The notes: generated by a model not told the origin, from the letters alone. Counted from the first letter of the stretch, positions 10,746-21,516 are shown. The stretch: 31,957 bases of DNA from Elysia marginata (GCA_019649035.1 BMAT01000033.1:47420-79376); one strand, 5' to 3'. Made by a program: numbers and translations.

Positions 10746-12381
10746 GCTGTATGTGCTCAGCATTAACGTTCTGCCCCGCTTGATTGGGAAAGTAGGACCT
10801 TTTCTTCACCGTGGATTTGAAAGTAGCAAATGAATTTTAAAGTTAATTTGTAAATATAACACTCTGTTTCTTTCCCGTTCTCTGTCCATCTCTTTCTCTC
10901 TCTGTTGAACTTGAAATCCACACGATGAAGTTTTTTTTTAAGGTTGTATACATGTACCCTTTGCTTTTTGAGGTCAACGGCAGTATACCAATGTTCATAT
11001 GAATTATGATGATATTGTCTGGTATGTAAAAAAAAAAGTAGCAAAAGAGAAAATCGGAACCGGAAGTCACCACTGGCCGAGATCCCACTACGGTTTCCCT
11101 TTCTTTTGAATTTGCGAGAAAACTTTCGGTTTCAAGCTCAATGCGGTGCTGTCAAAATTATCTCATGTTATCTCAGGGTTCCATAGGTTATCTCACAAGT
11201 CACATTATTTTGTGAAATAGTAATTACAGCCTCAGACTTCTTTCCTGCCAGTCATTACAGTTTAATTTGTACATTTTTCAATGTCCTCTCTGACAGTGAC
11301 AAGCACATCAGATACTTTCGGATCTTCCAGGGCGGACGAATTTTTAGAAAAATCTCCTGATTATTTCTATATATCGATGTGGTACACATTAATTATTCCA
11401 TATGGAAAGGAGTTTTGTTTTGCCACTTTTATGATGATGGGACAATCATAAGGGCAGGTGTCTTCAAAGATTTTTCGGTCTTATGTTGTGAATGGCATCA
11501 CACTCCATCTGTGTGTCACATCGTGTGTGACTCTGTAAAGCCAACACAAGTACGCTATTGCTTGCGAGATCTACAGTCTTTAAAATGATTTTAGATCGAC
11601 AGAATCACATAAATAGTAGCCAAAATACACCAACAAAACGCGCACTGTTAAAATTGTTAATTATGAAATGATAACTTTGTCAGAGATTGGGAAGAAATAA
11701 AATGTTTAAAAAAAATAATCTTTAAAAACCAGCACACAACACTCATACACATACACTGCAGTCTACTAAAAACGGCCTTTGGTAAGGTACCCTTACCCTA
11801 AAGTCTTGAACAACAGCACTCTCAGATCACACAATGAACTAAACAGTTTTATTCTGTTTAGCTTCGAAAAAGTCCTGGTTTCAATACAAAGCGCAATTGG
11901 TCAGTTCTCTTATTACTTCAGGTTGTTTAAAAACTTTATGTCAGTGCTAATTTACACCCAGAAGCTTATACATGTAGTAGCTTCGGCACTCACCGTCTTG
12001 CCACTGAGAGAAACAGCTTATATCATGTCGCCACTATGTTTCTTAAAAAAGGAGTTTCATGGTGAAAGTCCTTGCTTTATCTCTCTAAGGGACTTGCTTA
12101 CCTGAACGGCGAAATCCGAAGTCGAACTTTCGGATCATACTAACGGCAGGCATTTCGGGCATTTCCATTTTACCATCCTTCTTCTCTAATAATTTCATAC
12201 CTTTAAAATCTTTCAACCATTTGTTTGCGCAGTGGTTGTCTCCATTATTTATTCTGTGGGTTAATATAGGCCTACGTATTAACTAGATTTTCGGTCCTTT
12301 TTTTTTTCTCTCCGTAATATTAAGGCTGAATGTAAACTTAAGATAAAATAAACTTGTTTAGTTTGGCCCGGAGTGGTTTAC
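10746..12381. other. Intergenic sequence, no gene recognised
   Basis: Open frames at 10763-11088 (minus), 11379-11588 (plus) and 11779-12105 (plus) have no recognisable domains and AT-driven composition. An ACCGGAAGT word at 11059-11067 matches an ETS-type site but has no gene start nearby. The word TTATCTCA recurs three times at 11158-11197. A near-palindrome GGTAAGGTACCCTTACC lies at about 11781-11797. Confidence 0.5.
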
Positions 12382-12525
12382 CTTAACAGGGTTCCGCTCT
12401 ACTTTGTCGTTGTGGGTGGACTTAGAAAGACTGCCTGAAGATCTATAGTCCAAGATAGCACCACCCACACCAAATTTATCTGCAGCCTTCTGCTCTTGAG
12501 ATTTTGCTTTAGCATCAAGTTGGAT
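12382..12525 (-). CDS. Possible unidentified coding exon (48 codons)
   Basis: On the minus strand, 144 bases (exactly 48 codons) are bounded by an AG (CTCAATAG) and a GT donor (AAG|GTAAAC). They read IQLDAKAKSQEQKAADKF, then GVGGAILDYRSSGSLSK, then STHNDKVERNPVK. The amino-acid balance is that of a soluble protein, unlike the low-complexity frames around it. In the same frame further upstream, after a TAG, come KHFTETFKGLNKCNSFK and ISATYFIMSRDAQ, so it could equally be a pseudogene with a stop. The pyrimidine tract before the acceptor is poor. The protein family was not recognised and no partner exons were found. Confidence 0.25.
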
Positions 12526-14984
12526 CTATTGAGCATCTCGGCTCATGATAAAGTATGTAGCAGAAATACATTTGTCGCTTTGAATGTTTGATTTGAAAGA
12601 ATTGCATTTATTCAGCCCCTTGAATGTCTCCGTGAAGTGTTTTCTACCAACTGCAGTACCTTGACATTAATGCAGTACTTGTTGCAGTCCTCAATGCAGT
12701 ACATGTACTTGTTCAAGTTGTTGCAGTCCTCGTGTTAACACATGACTGTCTTTCCTGGGAAGATTAACAATTTGTACGCATAGGTTGCTTGCTCAGCTGT
12801 CTGCAATTCTGTGAGGGCAATGTAGGAATTATTCTCTCTCGTCCTCCTTTGCCACATGGTGCATATTAAGAGTTGCGTCACCTCAATTGCTGCTCATAGT
12901 TCTTTAACTTTCTTCTGAGTAAGGCTGCCTCCCCTTAGTTGTCTTAATAAACGGTTTCTTTTTTTTTTTACAGAAAACACGATCTTTTCCCGCACCGTAC
13001 GAGTATTTTCCGTTTCTGCAAAGTCGCTTGGTCCTGCAAAATATTGCAAATAAGTTTATCTTTGAAAGGTCAACCTTCTTCACGTATGCACGTCCAGACC
13101 TAGTACTTGCTTGATACATTGCGTTTCATCTCTGAATAGTGTCCTTCAAAATCAAATGTGATGACGACGGTTTCATATTTTGCCTGGTTTATATTTTTCA
13201 AGACTCTCTGGCCATAAAAAATTTGGCAACATACACTGTAGTTATTTTTACTGCATCTTGTTTAGTATCAGATACGTTGGCTGTGGAGAAATTTTGAAAT
13301 TGCTGTTTCTAAGTTTTCCGATTTTCTGCCACATTGCATACTTGATCTGATGGCGTGAAATCGAACCAGGCCGTTGCAATGATTTTACTGAAACATTTGA
13401 ACAAGTTTTTACCTTCTTTGATTTGACTTTTACTTTACATAATCTAGATCTTGACTCCGGATTTACATGTAGTTGTCTCTGCTAGATTTCTGTTTGATTT
13501 GCTGATCGTCGGGTCGTGTAATCATAGATCTAGTTAGCATTCTGACACCGTGTATTGTTTTCTAACATTAAGTTTATATGTCTGAGTTTATTAGACATAG
13601 TCTTTTTAACTGCAAAGAACATTTTTCGTGCATGTATAGAGGCATGTATGGGATCTGACAGACGTCTGGTCTAGTACATGTACAACTAATATTTACAGAG
13701 TAACTTGCCCTTTCATAACTAGTTATTTAACTTAACATGGAAAAAGCATTTAAAATATACATGTACCTTGAGCGGTGCATTGCAATGACAGTTTTTAAAG
13801 GTTACCTTCCACATGTAATATGCACCCTTATTGGGGCATGCTACATCATGTAGTACATGTATTTTGATACATGTGTACAATCATGTATTGGCATGGAAAT
13901 GATCACAATCGAAATGGCATTTCTCTAGGGTGTGGCAATTGGACGCTAGATCCTAAAGCCCGTTTACTAAAGGCATCTTAAATCATGTGCTTTTTTCGAT
14001 TTTCACGTTGTAAAAAAGGCTTCGTGCATTTTATTATGTTTGTATCAAAAGATGGCAGACAATCTCACGAACAAAACGGTGTGAACATTTTAAAATGTCA
14101 CATATAGCTCTGAGATATGCCATCTTGCCAGCGCAAAGACAGTGGGATCAGGTTTCTCTCTCTAAAGCTTGTGATCGATTTCTAAGCTATCCCTTCCGCT
14201 AGCTGTTTCTAAAGTGGACAATAAATAACATATTCAGGTTCTCAATTATTTGACCTATTTGTTACTGATTGAAGTTATCAAAGTCTATTCAGCTGTAACA
14301 AGTGTAAGACAAAAAGTAAGCAGTAATTTAGGTCGTGTACCACTTACATATATGATATAAGAGTGCGCATCCAAATACCAAATATTATTTCCTAATACTT
14401 GTAGCAAATTCAGTTATGATATTGGGGTTACTGTTTTCTTTGATTTAACACGTATTATATTGCCCTGGCCTAACGTTTGTAGTTGTACTTACAGGTACCG
14501 GTTATGATTTAAATTGCGACGGAAACTGTGTGAAAGTTAAAGCAAATAGAAAAAAGGACGCTTTTTATTGAAAGGTTGCAGCGTTATTAACTTTTCAACT
14601 TTGTGAGTACAGATAGTTTGAACTGTTGTCCAGAAATGTTTCAAGGATAACGTGCTTTTCAAATTTTATGTGAATGATTGAATTAAAATTCTCAGAATGC
14701 TTTTCAGTGTTGTGTATTTATAATTTTATGGCATGGTTGTGTATGGTGTGAGTGTGAAGCAGATCCAACTATGCATGCATAGGCCTGAATATTTTGTGGC
14801 ATACCGAGCACTGTAATCCATTGGAAAAAAAGTGATTAAACGAATATGTACATTTGGCAAACCAAATTGGGTAAATATAGTTCTTTTACACACTATCTTA
14901 CTCACACACTATTTAATGATCAACGGTTAGAGAAAAATAACATAAGAAATTGGTTCTATTGAAATGCATTACCGGCACACATCG
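12526..14984. other. Intergenic sequence with small repeats, no gene recognised
   Basis: An imperfect duplication lies at 12680-12735: AATGCAGTAC...ACTTGTT...GTTGCAGTCCTC occurs twice, the second copy enlarged by a TACATGTAC insertion. The interval 13660-13890 is dense in the ACATGT palindrome. The minus frame at 12904-13119 (71 codons) starts MYQASTRSGRAYVKKVDLSK and ends in a Lys run; it is not recognised and not convincing. Confidence 0.5.
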
Positions 14985-15735
14985 CTACAAAAGATTAGAA
15001 TTTTACATGAGTAAAAACCGTCAGATAACAAGAGATTAGACTTTTAGGCGGATAGAAATCGTCTGCCTACAACTGATCAGAAACCTTTCATCAATAGGGA
15101 ATGAGATTTCAACAGAGTAGCGGAACTTTCCTGGTGTCTCTCCACTATCTTATGAATACAAATATTACAATCTTTTAAAGTTTATTCGACAGATTTATTT
15201 TGAAGATAAACTTTTTATTTAGCTCTATAGTTTTTAAGTTCTAGATGTCAAATCGTTTATAAAAGTAAGAAACTTACCCTGCAATCTAGGTCTAGATTAC
15301 AATAACCACTATAGTATTTTTGAGTGTTGTCTTCTGGAAAAGGGACGTTACTCTTGTTTTACCTCTAATCTCATTCCCTTTTTTAGATAATGACCTTAAT
15401 ATAAGTAGAAACCGTCCATCAACAAAAATGAGACTTAGATGGGTAAAACTTTTCGTCAACAAAAGAAAACGACCTTTTAATGAGGAGGAACCATTCTAAC
15501 AAAAGATCGGGTGGGTAGAGACCGTCTGTCAAAAAGAGATTAGGCTTTTAGATGGGTAAAAGATCATCTTTTTGGGAGGATAGAAACTGTTCGTCAACAA
15601 AAGATTAGACTTTTTGGATGGGTGGAAACCATCTGTCAACCTAGGATTATAGTTATGGATAAATAGGAAATGTATGTCAACAAGAGATAAGACTTGGGTG
15701 TGTAGAAACTGTACAGTGTTTGATAACAAAAGAAT
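14985..15735. repeat. Degenerate minisatellite, unit about 40 bp, interrupted by an inserted element
   Basis: A motif of the form AGATTAGACTTTT followed by GGRTGGGTAGAAACCGTCTGTCAACAA recurs with much divergence. Clear copies start near 14990, 15032, 15536 and 15602, and partial ones near 15410, 15450, 15510 and 15680. The spacing is about 35-50 bases. The array is split between 15096 and 15379 by a segment with its own inverted termini. The minus-strand open frame at 15529-15729 is a by-product of the repeat (recurrent F.P.KKSNLLL-like units) and is not a gene. Confidence 0.7.
15096..15379. mobile_element. Candidate MITE inserted in the minisatellite (284 bp)
   Basis: The termini are a perfect 13-bp inverted repeat: AGGGAATGAGATT at 15096-15108 and its reverse complement at 15367-15379. 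After a 7-base gap, similarity continues inward with GAGTA.CG...CTTTCC against GAGTAACG...CTTTTCC, giving arms of about 40 bp. The interior is AT-rich and non-coding. Repeat units of the minisatellite lie on both sides, which fits an insertion. No target duplication is obvious. The termini resemble those of the element at 25001-25106. Confidence 0.62.
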
Positions 15736-15791
15736 TGCGCGCTTTTAGCAAATCTTTTTCTGACCACCGCCCAGTTCTGCCAAGCACTATA

Positions 15792-15977
15792 CAGTGGGAT
15801 CCTGATAAAGTCAACACCCTGGGACTGGAAAAATACATGTATGTTGATTTTTAGCAGGGGTTGACTTTAACCATTACAAAAGTACCGTATAGAGAAACAC
15901 AGAACAAGACTGTCAAACAGTGTTGACTGTGAGCAATATTTCCCCCTAAAGGTGTTGACTTTTAGTGGATTCCACTG
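15792..15977. mobile_element. Tigger/pogo-like MITE with TA target duplication (186 bp)
   Basis: The left end is CAGTGGGATCC...AAAGTCAACACC (15792-15818). The reverse complement of the right end (15951-15977) is CAGTGGAATCC...AAAGTCAACACC, so 22 of 27 bases match. TA dinucleotides flank both ends (15790-15791 and 15978-15979), the target site of Tc1/mariner-superfamily transposons. CAG-initial termini with a GGAATCC-type continuation fit Tigger/pogo elements. The interior has no open frame but repeats a GTTGACT word. A non-autonomous element mobilised in trans is the likely reading; the superfamily call is inference. Confidence 0.75.
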
Positions 15978-15979
15978 TA

Positions 15980-17799
15980 TATTCAATCGTATATAATTAT
16001 GGACACGATGTACCGGAATTTTTAAAGATGTTTGGTTTTGTGGTTATTTTCTCTATCGCGTTATTTCTTGCTTAGACCCTTTTATTGAAAAATCAACAGA
16101 AGGTGTAATTTTATATCGCAGTTGAATGAAAAGAAAAGAAATGGGGCAAAAAACGTACATGTTACCTATATTTATTATATGTACAATTATCTGTATCAGC
16201 AGATGGCAATACTCAGGTAAACATCTTACTCTCAGCTCAGATTGTCTATCTATTACGTTCTGAAATGTTGCTCAGGTCGACAGCTATTTGGAGTCAAAAT
16301 AGCAAGTGCATCGTTTTGGATTCAGTGAGTATCTTTTTATATGCATGGGCCACATATTACCGTAGTTTGAGTGCTAAAAATATTTGTTTACATAATACAT
16401 AGTATTCAGTGGCTGTAAAAAATACATCACTAACCAGCCTCATATATGTAATTTTGCCTGATAGATAAATTTTAAAATGCGCACCGTATACATGTAAATT
16501 TGGTGTTCATTTTACTTTTAAAGAAATAGGGAAAACTAACCGAAACTACCGACATTTTAAATTGTGTGTGGGAGGGGGGGGGGTTAAGAAATGCAACAAA
16601 TGGTTATGTGTTTTTTCATCGATGCGTTTTACAGTCCTGTATCGATGAAATTGTGCAGAGACTACAATAAAACATTCAAGAAACCGATTACAGAGTAGAA
16701 TTTAATGTCGTGACATTTTCTCTTTGTCTATCTTGACATTCGCAGATTGCAGGATATCAGTCGATTCTCCGGAACTAAGATAGTGTTGAATTGGTTCCTT
16801 CTTTGATCTTGGAATAAGGGAGATAGTTTTGTGATTTGGGAGCCATCAAAATCCTGTCTAACCACATCAATTGTGTTCGCAAATATGGCATTTCGCGTGT
16901 TTTTAACGAATGTCAACGGTAACTAAAATTATAGGCCCCTGCCCGTGACACGTATTTGGATACGTTGGAACCTATTATGAAAATTATGATACATGTACTG
17001 TTATTTTGTATGCTAGATTGGTAAATATTTTTAAGGAACAAACGCTCAAACTGTAAAGTAAAAATAAAAATGACATAACTGACAAGATCAATACAATCGT
17101 GATAACCGTAATTCTCGACAAGGGAGAGAAATTACATTTAAATATTGTTGTAGTTGACTTTGAAAAGCGAAATAAAGTATTCTGAAGACGCGCCGCACAG
17201 TTTATTCCAAGTCTTTTTATATTCACCGGGGTTATTTTTTTTAATTTGAGATCTATAGTTAAATAGTCAATTTTTTTTTTTTAGTTTGAAGTTTATGCTC
17301 AAGAAAAAAAAATTACGAATGTTCAGTACTTGAAATCAGACGACTATCTTACACAAATCAGATAATTCGTGATAATGCTAGTCTCCATGCAAGCATCTTC
17401 AGGTCGCTCGGGAAACTAATATTAGACTACACCTAGAACCAATACCGGTAATGATTTATTTCATAATTATACAGCGTAAAAATTTCTTAAGTAAACTTAG
17501 ACTAGTTAGAGGGCATTAATGAAGCATAGACCCTATCCTACGGTACTGGTTTTGGAATAAACCCGCCCTTTGTGAGTTATGAGAGACTTTCTATCGGTGT
17601 GAACGCAGCACTATTCAGTTGTGTGGTGGTGTTGGGTTTCTAAAGAGGACAATATTAGTCCGGACTAATATCAATTACAGCTGCGATGAGTCTTGCCATG
17701 CACTCTTTATTTACAGGCGAGAAATCGAAGGTTTCTGCTCGATTTCAACGGTGACTCACTTCAATCATGTAAGGTATGCCCTACATGACACGAGAAGTA
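15980..17799. other. Intergenic sequence with palindromes, no gene recognised
   Basis: Holds a poly-G tract near 16573-16583, a perfect 10-bp inverted repeat (TTTCATCGAT at 16614-16623 and ATCGATGAAA at 16641-16650), and a perfect 10-bp pair TTGACATTCG / CGAATGTCAA enclosing 16733-16916. Open frames at 16728-16916 and 16984-17226 (minus) and 17619-17852 (plus) are not recognised. Confidence 0.5.
17652..17671. repeat. Perfect 20-bp palindrome
   Basis: ATATTAGTCCGGACTAATAT reads identically on both strands, with CCGG at the centre. It could form a cruciform or bind a symmetric dimer. No gene start is established nearby. Confidence 0.85.
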
Positions 17800-17934
17800 A
17801 CAGAGAGACTTCCTTTACTGCGGGCAAACAGTTTCCTTGTGTCAATGTTTAAGCTGTGAATTGCGGCTTTGTCTTGCACTTAGAATTCCTATATAATATT
17901 TGCTTATGTGTGTTTGCCAGTTTGGGAAGTCTTG
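17800..17934. repeat. Dispersed repeat, copy 1 (partner at 26612-26738)
   Basis: The interval aligns collinearly with 26612-26738. The best part starts at GTGAATTGC (17856) and runs through GCTTTGTC, CACTTAGAA, TATTTG, GTGTTTG and CAGTTTG, about 75% identical by eye over 79 bases. Weaker similarity extends upstream through AGAGAG and CTTTA. On the minus strand both copies translate to related peptides (TRLPKLANTHKQI here, SRLLKLTNTDKQI there), although this copy has frame breaks. An old unidentified element is likely. Confidence 0.68.
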
Positions 17935-19281
17935 TCGTATCCCGCTAGGGTTCTAAAAACACTACAGCATCTAGAGACTGACTCTTCTTCCAAGATCTTC
18001 TTTCCAACAAGCCTGATCGGGCAATGGATATCATCTCACCCGAAACGGAACTCATCGGAAGTAATCTTTTTTTTATGAAACATTGTTTTTGGTTTTTCAG
18101 TAATTTTAGATATAATGCGAGGACTATATGTATTGTCTTGGGTGCTCATTCAAATCAGTTCTAATATTCAACCGTTTGGTAACTAAGCATCGAACATTTC
18201 ACTCAGGTATTAACTAACTTAGATAGAAATTAAATTGTCATCTTCCATTTTACCTGTTACTTTAACAAAAGCGGTAAAACTAGTTGAAGTATGCTAGAAT
18301 AAGTGGAATCGATCTATTATAATTCAGCAATAACATCAACAACATATAACGGGAAAAGTAGGTCAAAGTGAAAGCGTGATATTTTGCTTTTTGATGACGC
18401 TTCTGTTCGGGGACAAAGGTTTGCGTTCTATTGTACAGTTGTGATATTTCCGAATGCAACGGAAAAAATGTTGTAGGAAACTGTATTGTTTCCAAAGGAA
18501 ACGGAAACAAACCCTCACTTCAAATAAACGTTACACTTTTTCATAACTTTATTTAACCCTAAACTCAGTTGGCTCATAACTCAATGCACCTACACAGCAG
18601 CATCCCTGAAGGAAATTGGAGAATCGCCGTATGGCTTCTAATTGTTTCTCAAATTGATGGTGATGAGGAGAGAGAAGGGAGAAGAGATGGACAACAAGAA
18701 CAAGGAGTATAAAGAAAAGAAAAATTTGGGTGATTTTTAACAATGGTGATGACAAAATAAATCACACCATAGAACTGAAAAGGCGTGGTTTGTTTTGTCT
18801 TCTTTTTTGTGTTGTCAACATAGTGCAGTATTTACATTATTCTGATTTGCCAAGGTACAGATATGATGATATTAGTTCTACAGCTAACAAGAAAAAACTC
18901 ACAATACTTTCTACTAAAAGACTTTATCTTTCAGCTTTTCAGAAACGCTAGTTCGTGCCAGCAAACAAAGAGACTGGACCTCGAGGCTTCTGTTGTTCTG
19001 ACAAACATTTGTACCGTTCGCAATCAGCAGACATTGGCCAGTCCACACACTGCAGCCCAACACTGCTCCATAAATCAATCAGACTATTTGCTCCTCGTCT
19101 CCATCTTAAGTTATTTGGTTTAGGACAAGGAGAAAAATAACCCTCACGTCCAATCGCAAACTCAAAGCCTAACCAAAGCACAAAGCTTTAACCCCAAGAA
19201 ACCTTTAAAAAAAACTCAAAACGTCCATAGAACTAAAATAAAAATAAAGCCACGATTCATCGGATACCCGGTACACTAATC
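17935..19281. other. Intergenic sequence, no gene recognised
   Basis: A short ATG frame at 18024-18060 (MDIISPETELIG) runs into a GT, and could be a first exon, but nothing supports it. Three overlapping frames on both strands at 18863-19181 mark a patch with few stops and no recognised family. The GTTTCC-AAA-GGAAAC hairpin is near 18487-18503. Confidence 0.4.
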
Positions 19282-19309
19282 NNNNNNNNNNNNNNNNNNN
19301 NNNNNNNNN
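19282..19309. other. Assembly gap (28 N)
   Basis: A run of N. The true length is unknown. It lies about 60 bases from a long CT microsatellite, a common reason for local assembly failure. Confidence 0.99.
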
Positions 19310-19366
19310 TGAAGGTGAAAGTCGGACAATTTAAAGGATCTTTCGAAAAAGGAGCACATTGTTGAC

Positions 19367-19369
<3 letters not shown>

Positions 19370-19419
<50 letters not shown>

Positions 19420-19437
19420 CCCCCCTCTCTCTCTTCC
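19370..19437. repeat. CT dinucleotide microsatellite
   Basis: About 40 nearly pure bases of alternating C and T, followed by a C run and more CT. It gives rise to a spurious Arg/Glu-rich minus-strand frame. Confidence 0.97.
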
Positions 19438-19549
19438 ACTCTCCATCTTTCTCAAAGTAAAATTGATTTAGGGCTTTAGCAATGGTTTTGCCTGAAACTA
19501 TACAAATTTAATAATTGTGAGTCTACATGTAATACATTTCTTTCAGATA

Positions 19550-19626
19550 GTTGCAACATATATGATAAACATCAAATTTATCATTTTTTTCCTTAAAATT
19601 AAATGGTAAAATTATATGTTTGCAAC
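19550..19626. repeat. AT-rich inverted repeat with nested hairpin
   Basis: GTTGCAACATATA at 19550 pairs with TATATGTTTGCAAC ending at 19626, with one bulged base. Inside, GATAAA...TTTATC forms a second hairpin. It could fold as RNA or be a decayed short element. No homology is claimed. Confidence 0.45.
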
Positions 19627-19831
19627 CAGCAAAAATTGCACTTGTAAGGTTTCCGACGTGGGTACTCCAAAAAGAGGAGATAGGCTTTGAGTGTCAGCAT
19701 AAGTGGAATAGTTTTTCGCTCTCAAAACTTCCCGTACAAAATCGTTTATGAGCGAACTGTTCAGCTCAGCTCCATTTTATTTCATAATTTGTAACTTAGA
19801 AAACAAGCTATGCTCTGTGGGTTGACTATTG

Positions 19832-19957
19832 TTATGTTTCCGCAATGCGCTGCCCTGTGATGTCCAAGCCGTGTTTCTGTCTGTATTGTTGCTCTAGGCA
19901 GAGGCTTTCCACGGTGTCAAGTTTGTCCAGCCAGTCCACGGGACTGTTGTCTCCTCC
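19832..19957 (-). CDS. Possible unidentified terminal coding exon
   Basis: On the minus strand, 41 codons before a TAA stop read NSPVDWLDKLDTVESLC, then LEQQYRQKHGLDITGQRIAE, then T. The peptide is helical-looking and of normal amino-acid balance, unlike most frames here. The frame is closed upstream by a TGA, with AG dinucleotides just inside that could be acceptors, though without a good pyrimidine tract. An AATAAA lies downstream on the minus strand (near 19778-19785). No upstream exon was identified and the family is not recognised. A chance open frame remains possible. Confidence 0.22.
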   Translation of the reverse strand, partial: GGDNSPVDWLDKLDTVESLCLEQQYRQKHGLDITGQRIAET

Positions 19958-20019
19958 TCAATATTGACTTATTGACTTAGTGCTGCAGGGATCACAAGCA
20001 CATAGCACGGCCTCCAAAG

Positions 20020-20057
20020 AGAGGGAGATAAAGAGAGAGAGAGAGAGGGGGAGGGGA
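20020..20057. repeat. GA-rich microsatellite
   Basis: Alternating GA with G runs. It is the opposite strand sense to the nearby CT tracts. Confidence 0.85.
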
Positions 20058-20913
20058 TCATTTCCCTCGGGCAAGTTGTCTCTTACTATCGTAAATAATA
20101 GATGATTATCATCATGACATTTTGTTGATTCGTGCTGATGTTATTGTAAAACCCTAATTACATTTTATAGTATAAGCAATAAGGCAAAGATTAAATGAAC
20201 ATTTTTAATGAGAAGAAATACTCTCTATGCCGTTTCCTAATGCATGTGTATCACACAATTTCCGGTGTTTATTCTTCTCAATCTTACTGTGTGCTATCAC
20301 TGACAACCCATCACATTCACAATCAGCTCCTGTATATTTCCTTTGTGATTCACTACTCCTCCTAAATTTTCTACAAGTTATTTTGTTTTGAAAATATTTT
20401 TCTCTTAATTTACAAATGCGTACATTCTCGTAATCACCACAACAGGGACTTCATCCGCACCATTTTACACCACTTTTTGTCTCTCTTTCTATCGTTTTCA
20501 TTCTCACCATCCCTTCTCTCTCTCTTCATCTCTCTTTTTAACCTTAACACTTACATTTTTTTTTCAATTTTCAAAGCGGATAAGAGAATGTTACTTTTTT
20601 AATTAAAAAGGAGTATGGATTATACAAGAACGTAATCTATTTTTACGTAATAACAATATGGAGCGTTTTAAAAACTACACAGGCTATGTAAAATTAAGGG
20701 CATTCAAGCAGTAATCATCAATAATAAACGTCGAGCGAGGCCCTCAAGATACAGACAGCCTTTATGCACTCTCCAACCCCAGACTCCTTTCAATCATCTC
20801 TCTATCCTGTATGTATACCAGGTGAAAGAATCAAAATTGTAAACGCCTGAGGCACCTCGCAGCTTTTGACTTGACCGCTTTTGGAAAAAAAATGTTTTTC
20901 TTTAATACTTTCG

Positions 20914-20928
20914 CCCCCCCCCCCCCCC
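20914..20928. repeat. Poly-C run of 15
   Basis: Fifteen consecutive C bases. The length is likely to be unreliable in sequencing. Confidence 0.95.
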
Positions 20929-21461
20929 AAGGTATCTTCGCGAAGGGCTGATAATTACGTGATGAAAGGGAAAGAGGAAAGGGCGGGTCAGAGCTCTTTA
21001 GTGTATTAAGCGAATTGATGGTTGGTGGCTTTCGTTTTGATTATGTTATGTTGTTTTTAGGCTTTATTGATTTTTGTTTTTGTACATGCTACTGATAATA
21101 AGCACTCGTAGCACCGTTCACTGTTTTCATGCATATGTGGGCGGGTAATCCTTTTATTGTTGGTTTTGTCGGTGGCTGGGGAAAGTAGAACGCCCACCTT
21201 GGTAACTCAAATTCCAAGATGCCAGTGTACACAGTGTATCATTGGATCTGCTCGATTCCGCCATGTACGATGGTCTTTTAAAAAATCAAATCTGATTTCA
21301 AATTGTTGTGTGTAAACTATATCTAATACCAAATAAAAAAAATAAACCTTCTTCTTACGTATTCCATCGCTGATCAGAAAGGAAAGGGGAATAGGGTAAG
21401 TTAAGCTACACTTTTACCGAGCTCTATTTTTTTTCCTAATGAATCTGCCTCGCTATCTTTC

Positions 21462-21516
21462 ACCCTCTCTCTCTCTATCTTTCTCTCTCTCACTCATTCT
21501 ATCTCTCTCTATATAT
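21462..21516. repeat. CT-rich microsatellite
   Basis: Interrupted CT repeat with TATC variants. It explains the Leu/Ser-rich open frame over it. Confidence 0.9.

Noticed and set aside
11059..11067. ACCGGAAGT, an ETS-type promoter word
   Set aside because: A single short match with no gene start or CpG-rich context established.
10763..11088. Two overlapping minus frames of 93 and 81 codons
   Set aside because: No recognisable motif, different frames of the same AT-rich DNA, and one starts at a non-ATG codon.
14985..15735. Tandem units considered as a CRISPR array
   Set aside because: Units are degenerate throughout with no conserved repeat/unique spacer pattern, in a eukaryotic context.
18024..18060. 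ATG frame MDIISPETELIG ending at a GT, possible first exon
   Set aside because: Only 12 codons, with no downstream exon or promoter support.
19257..19439. 60-codon Arg/Glu-rich minus frame
   Set aside because: Translation of the CT tract running across an N gap.
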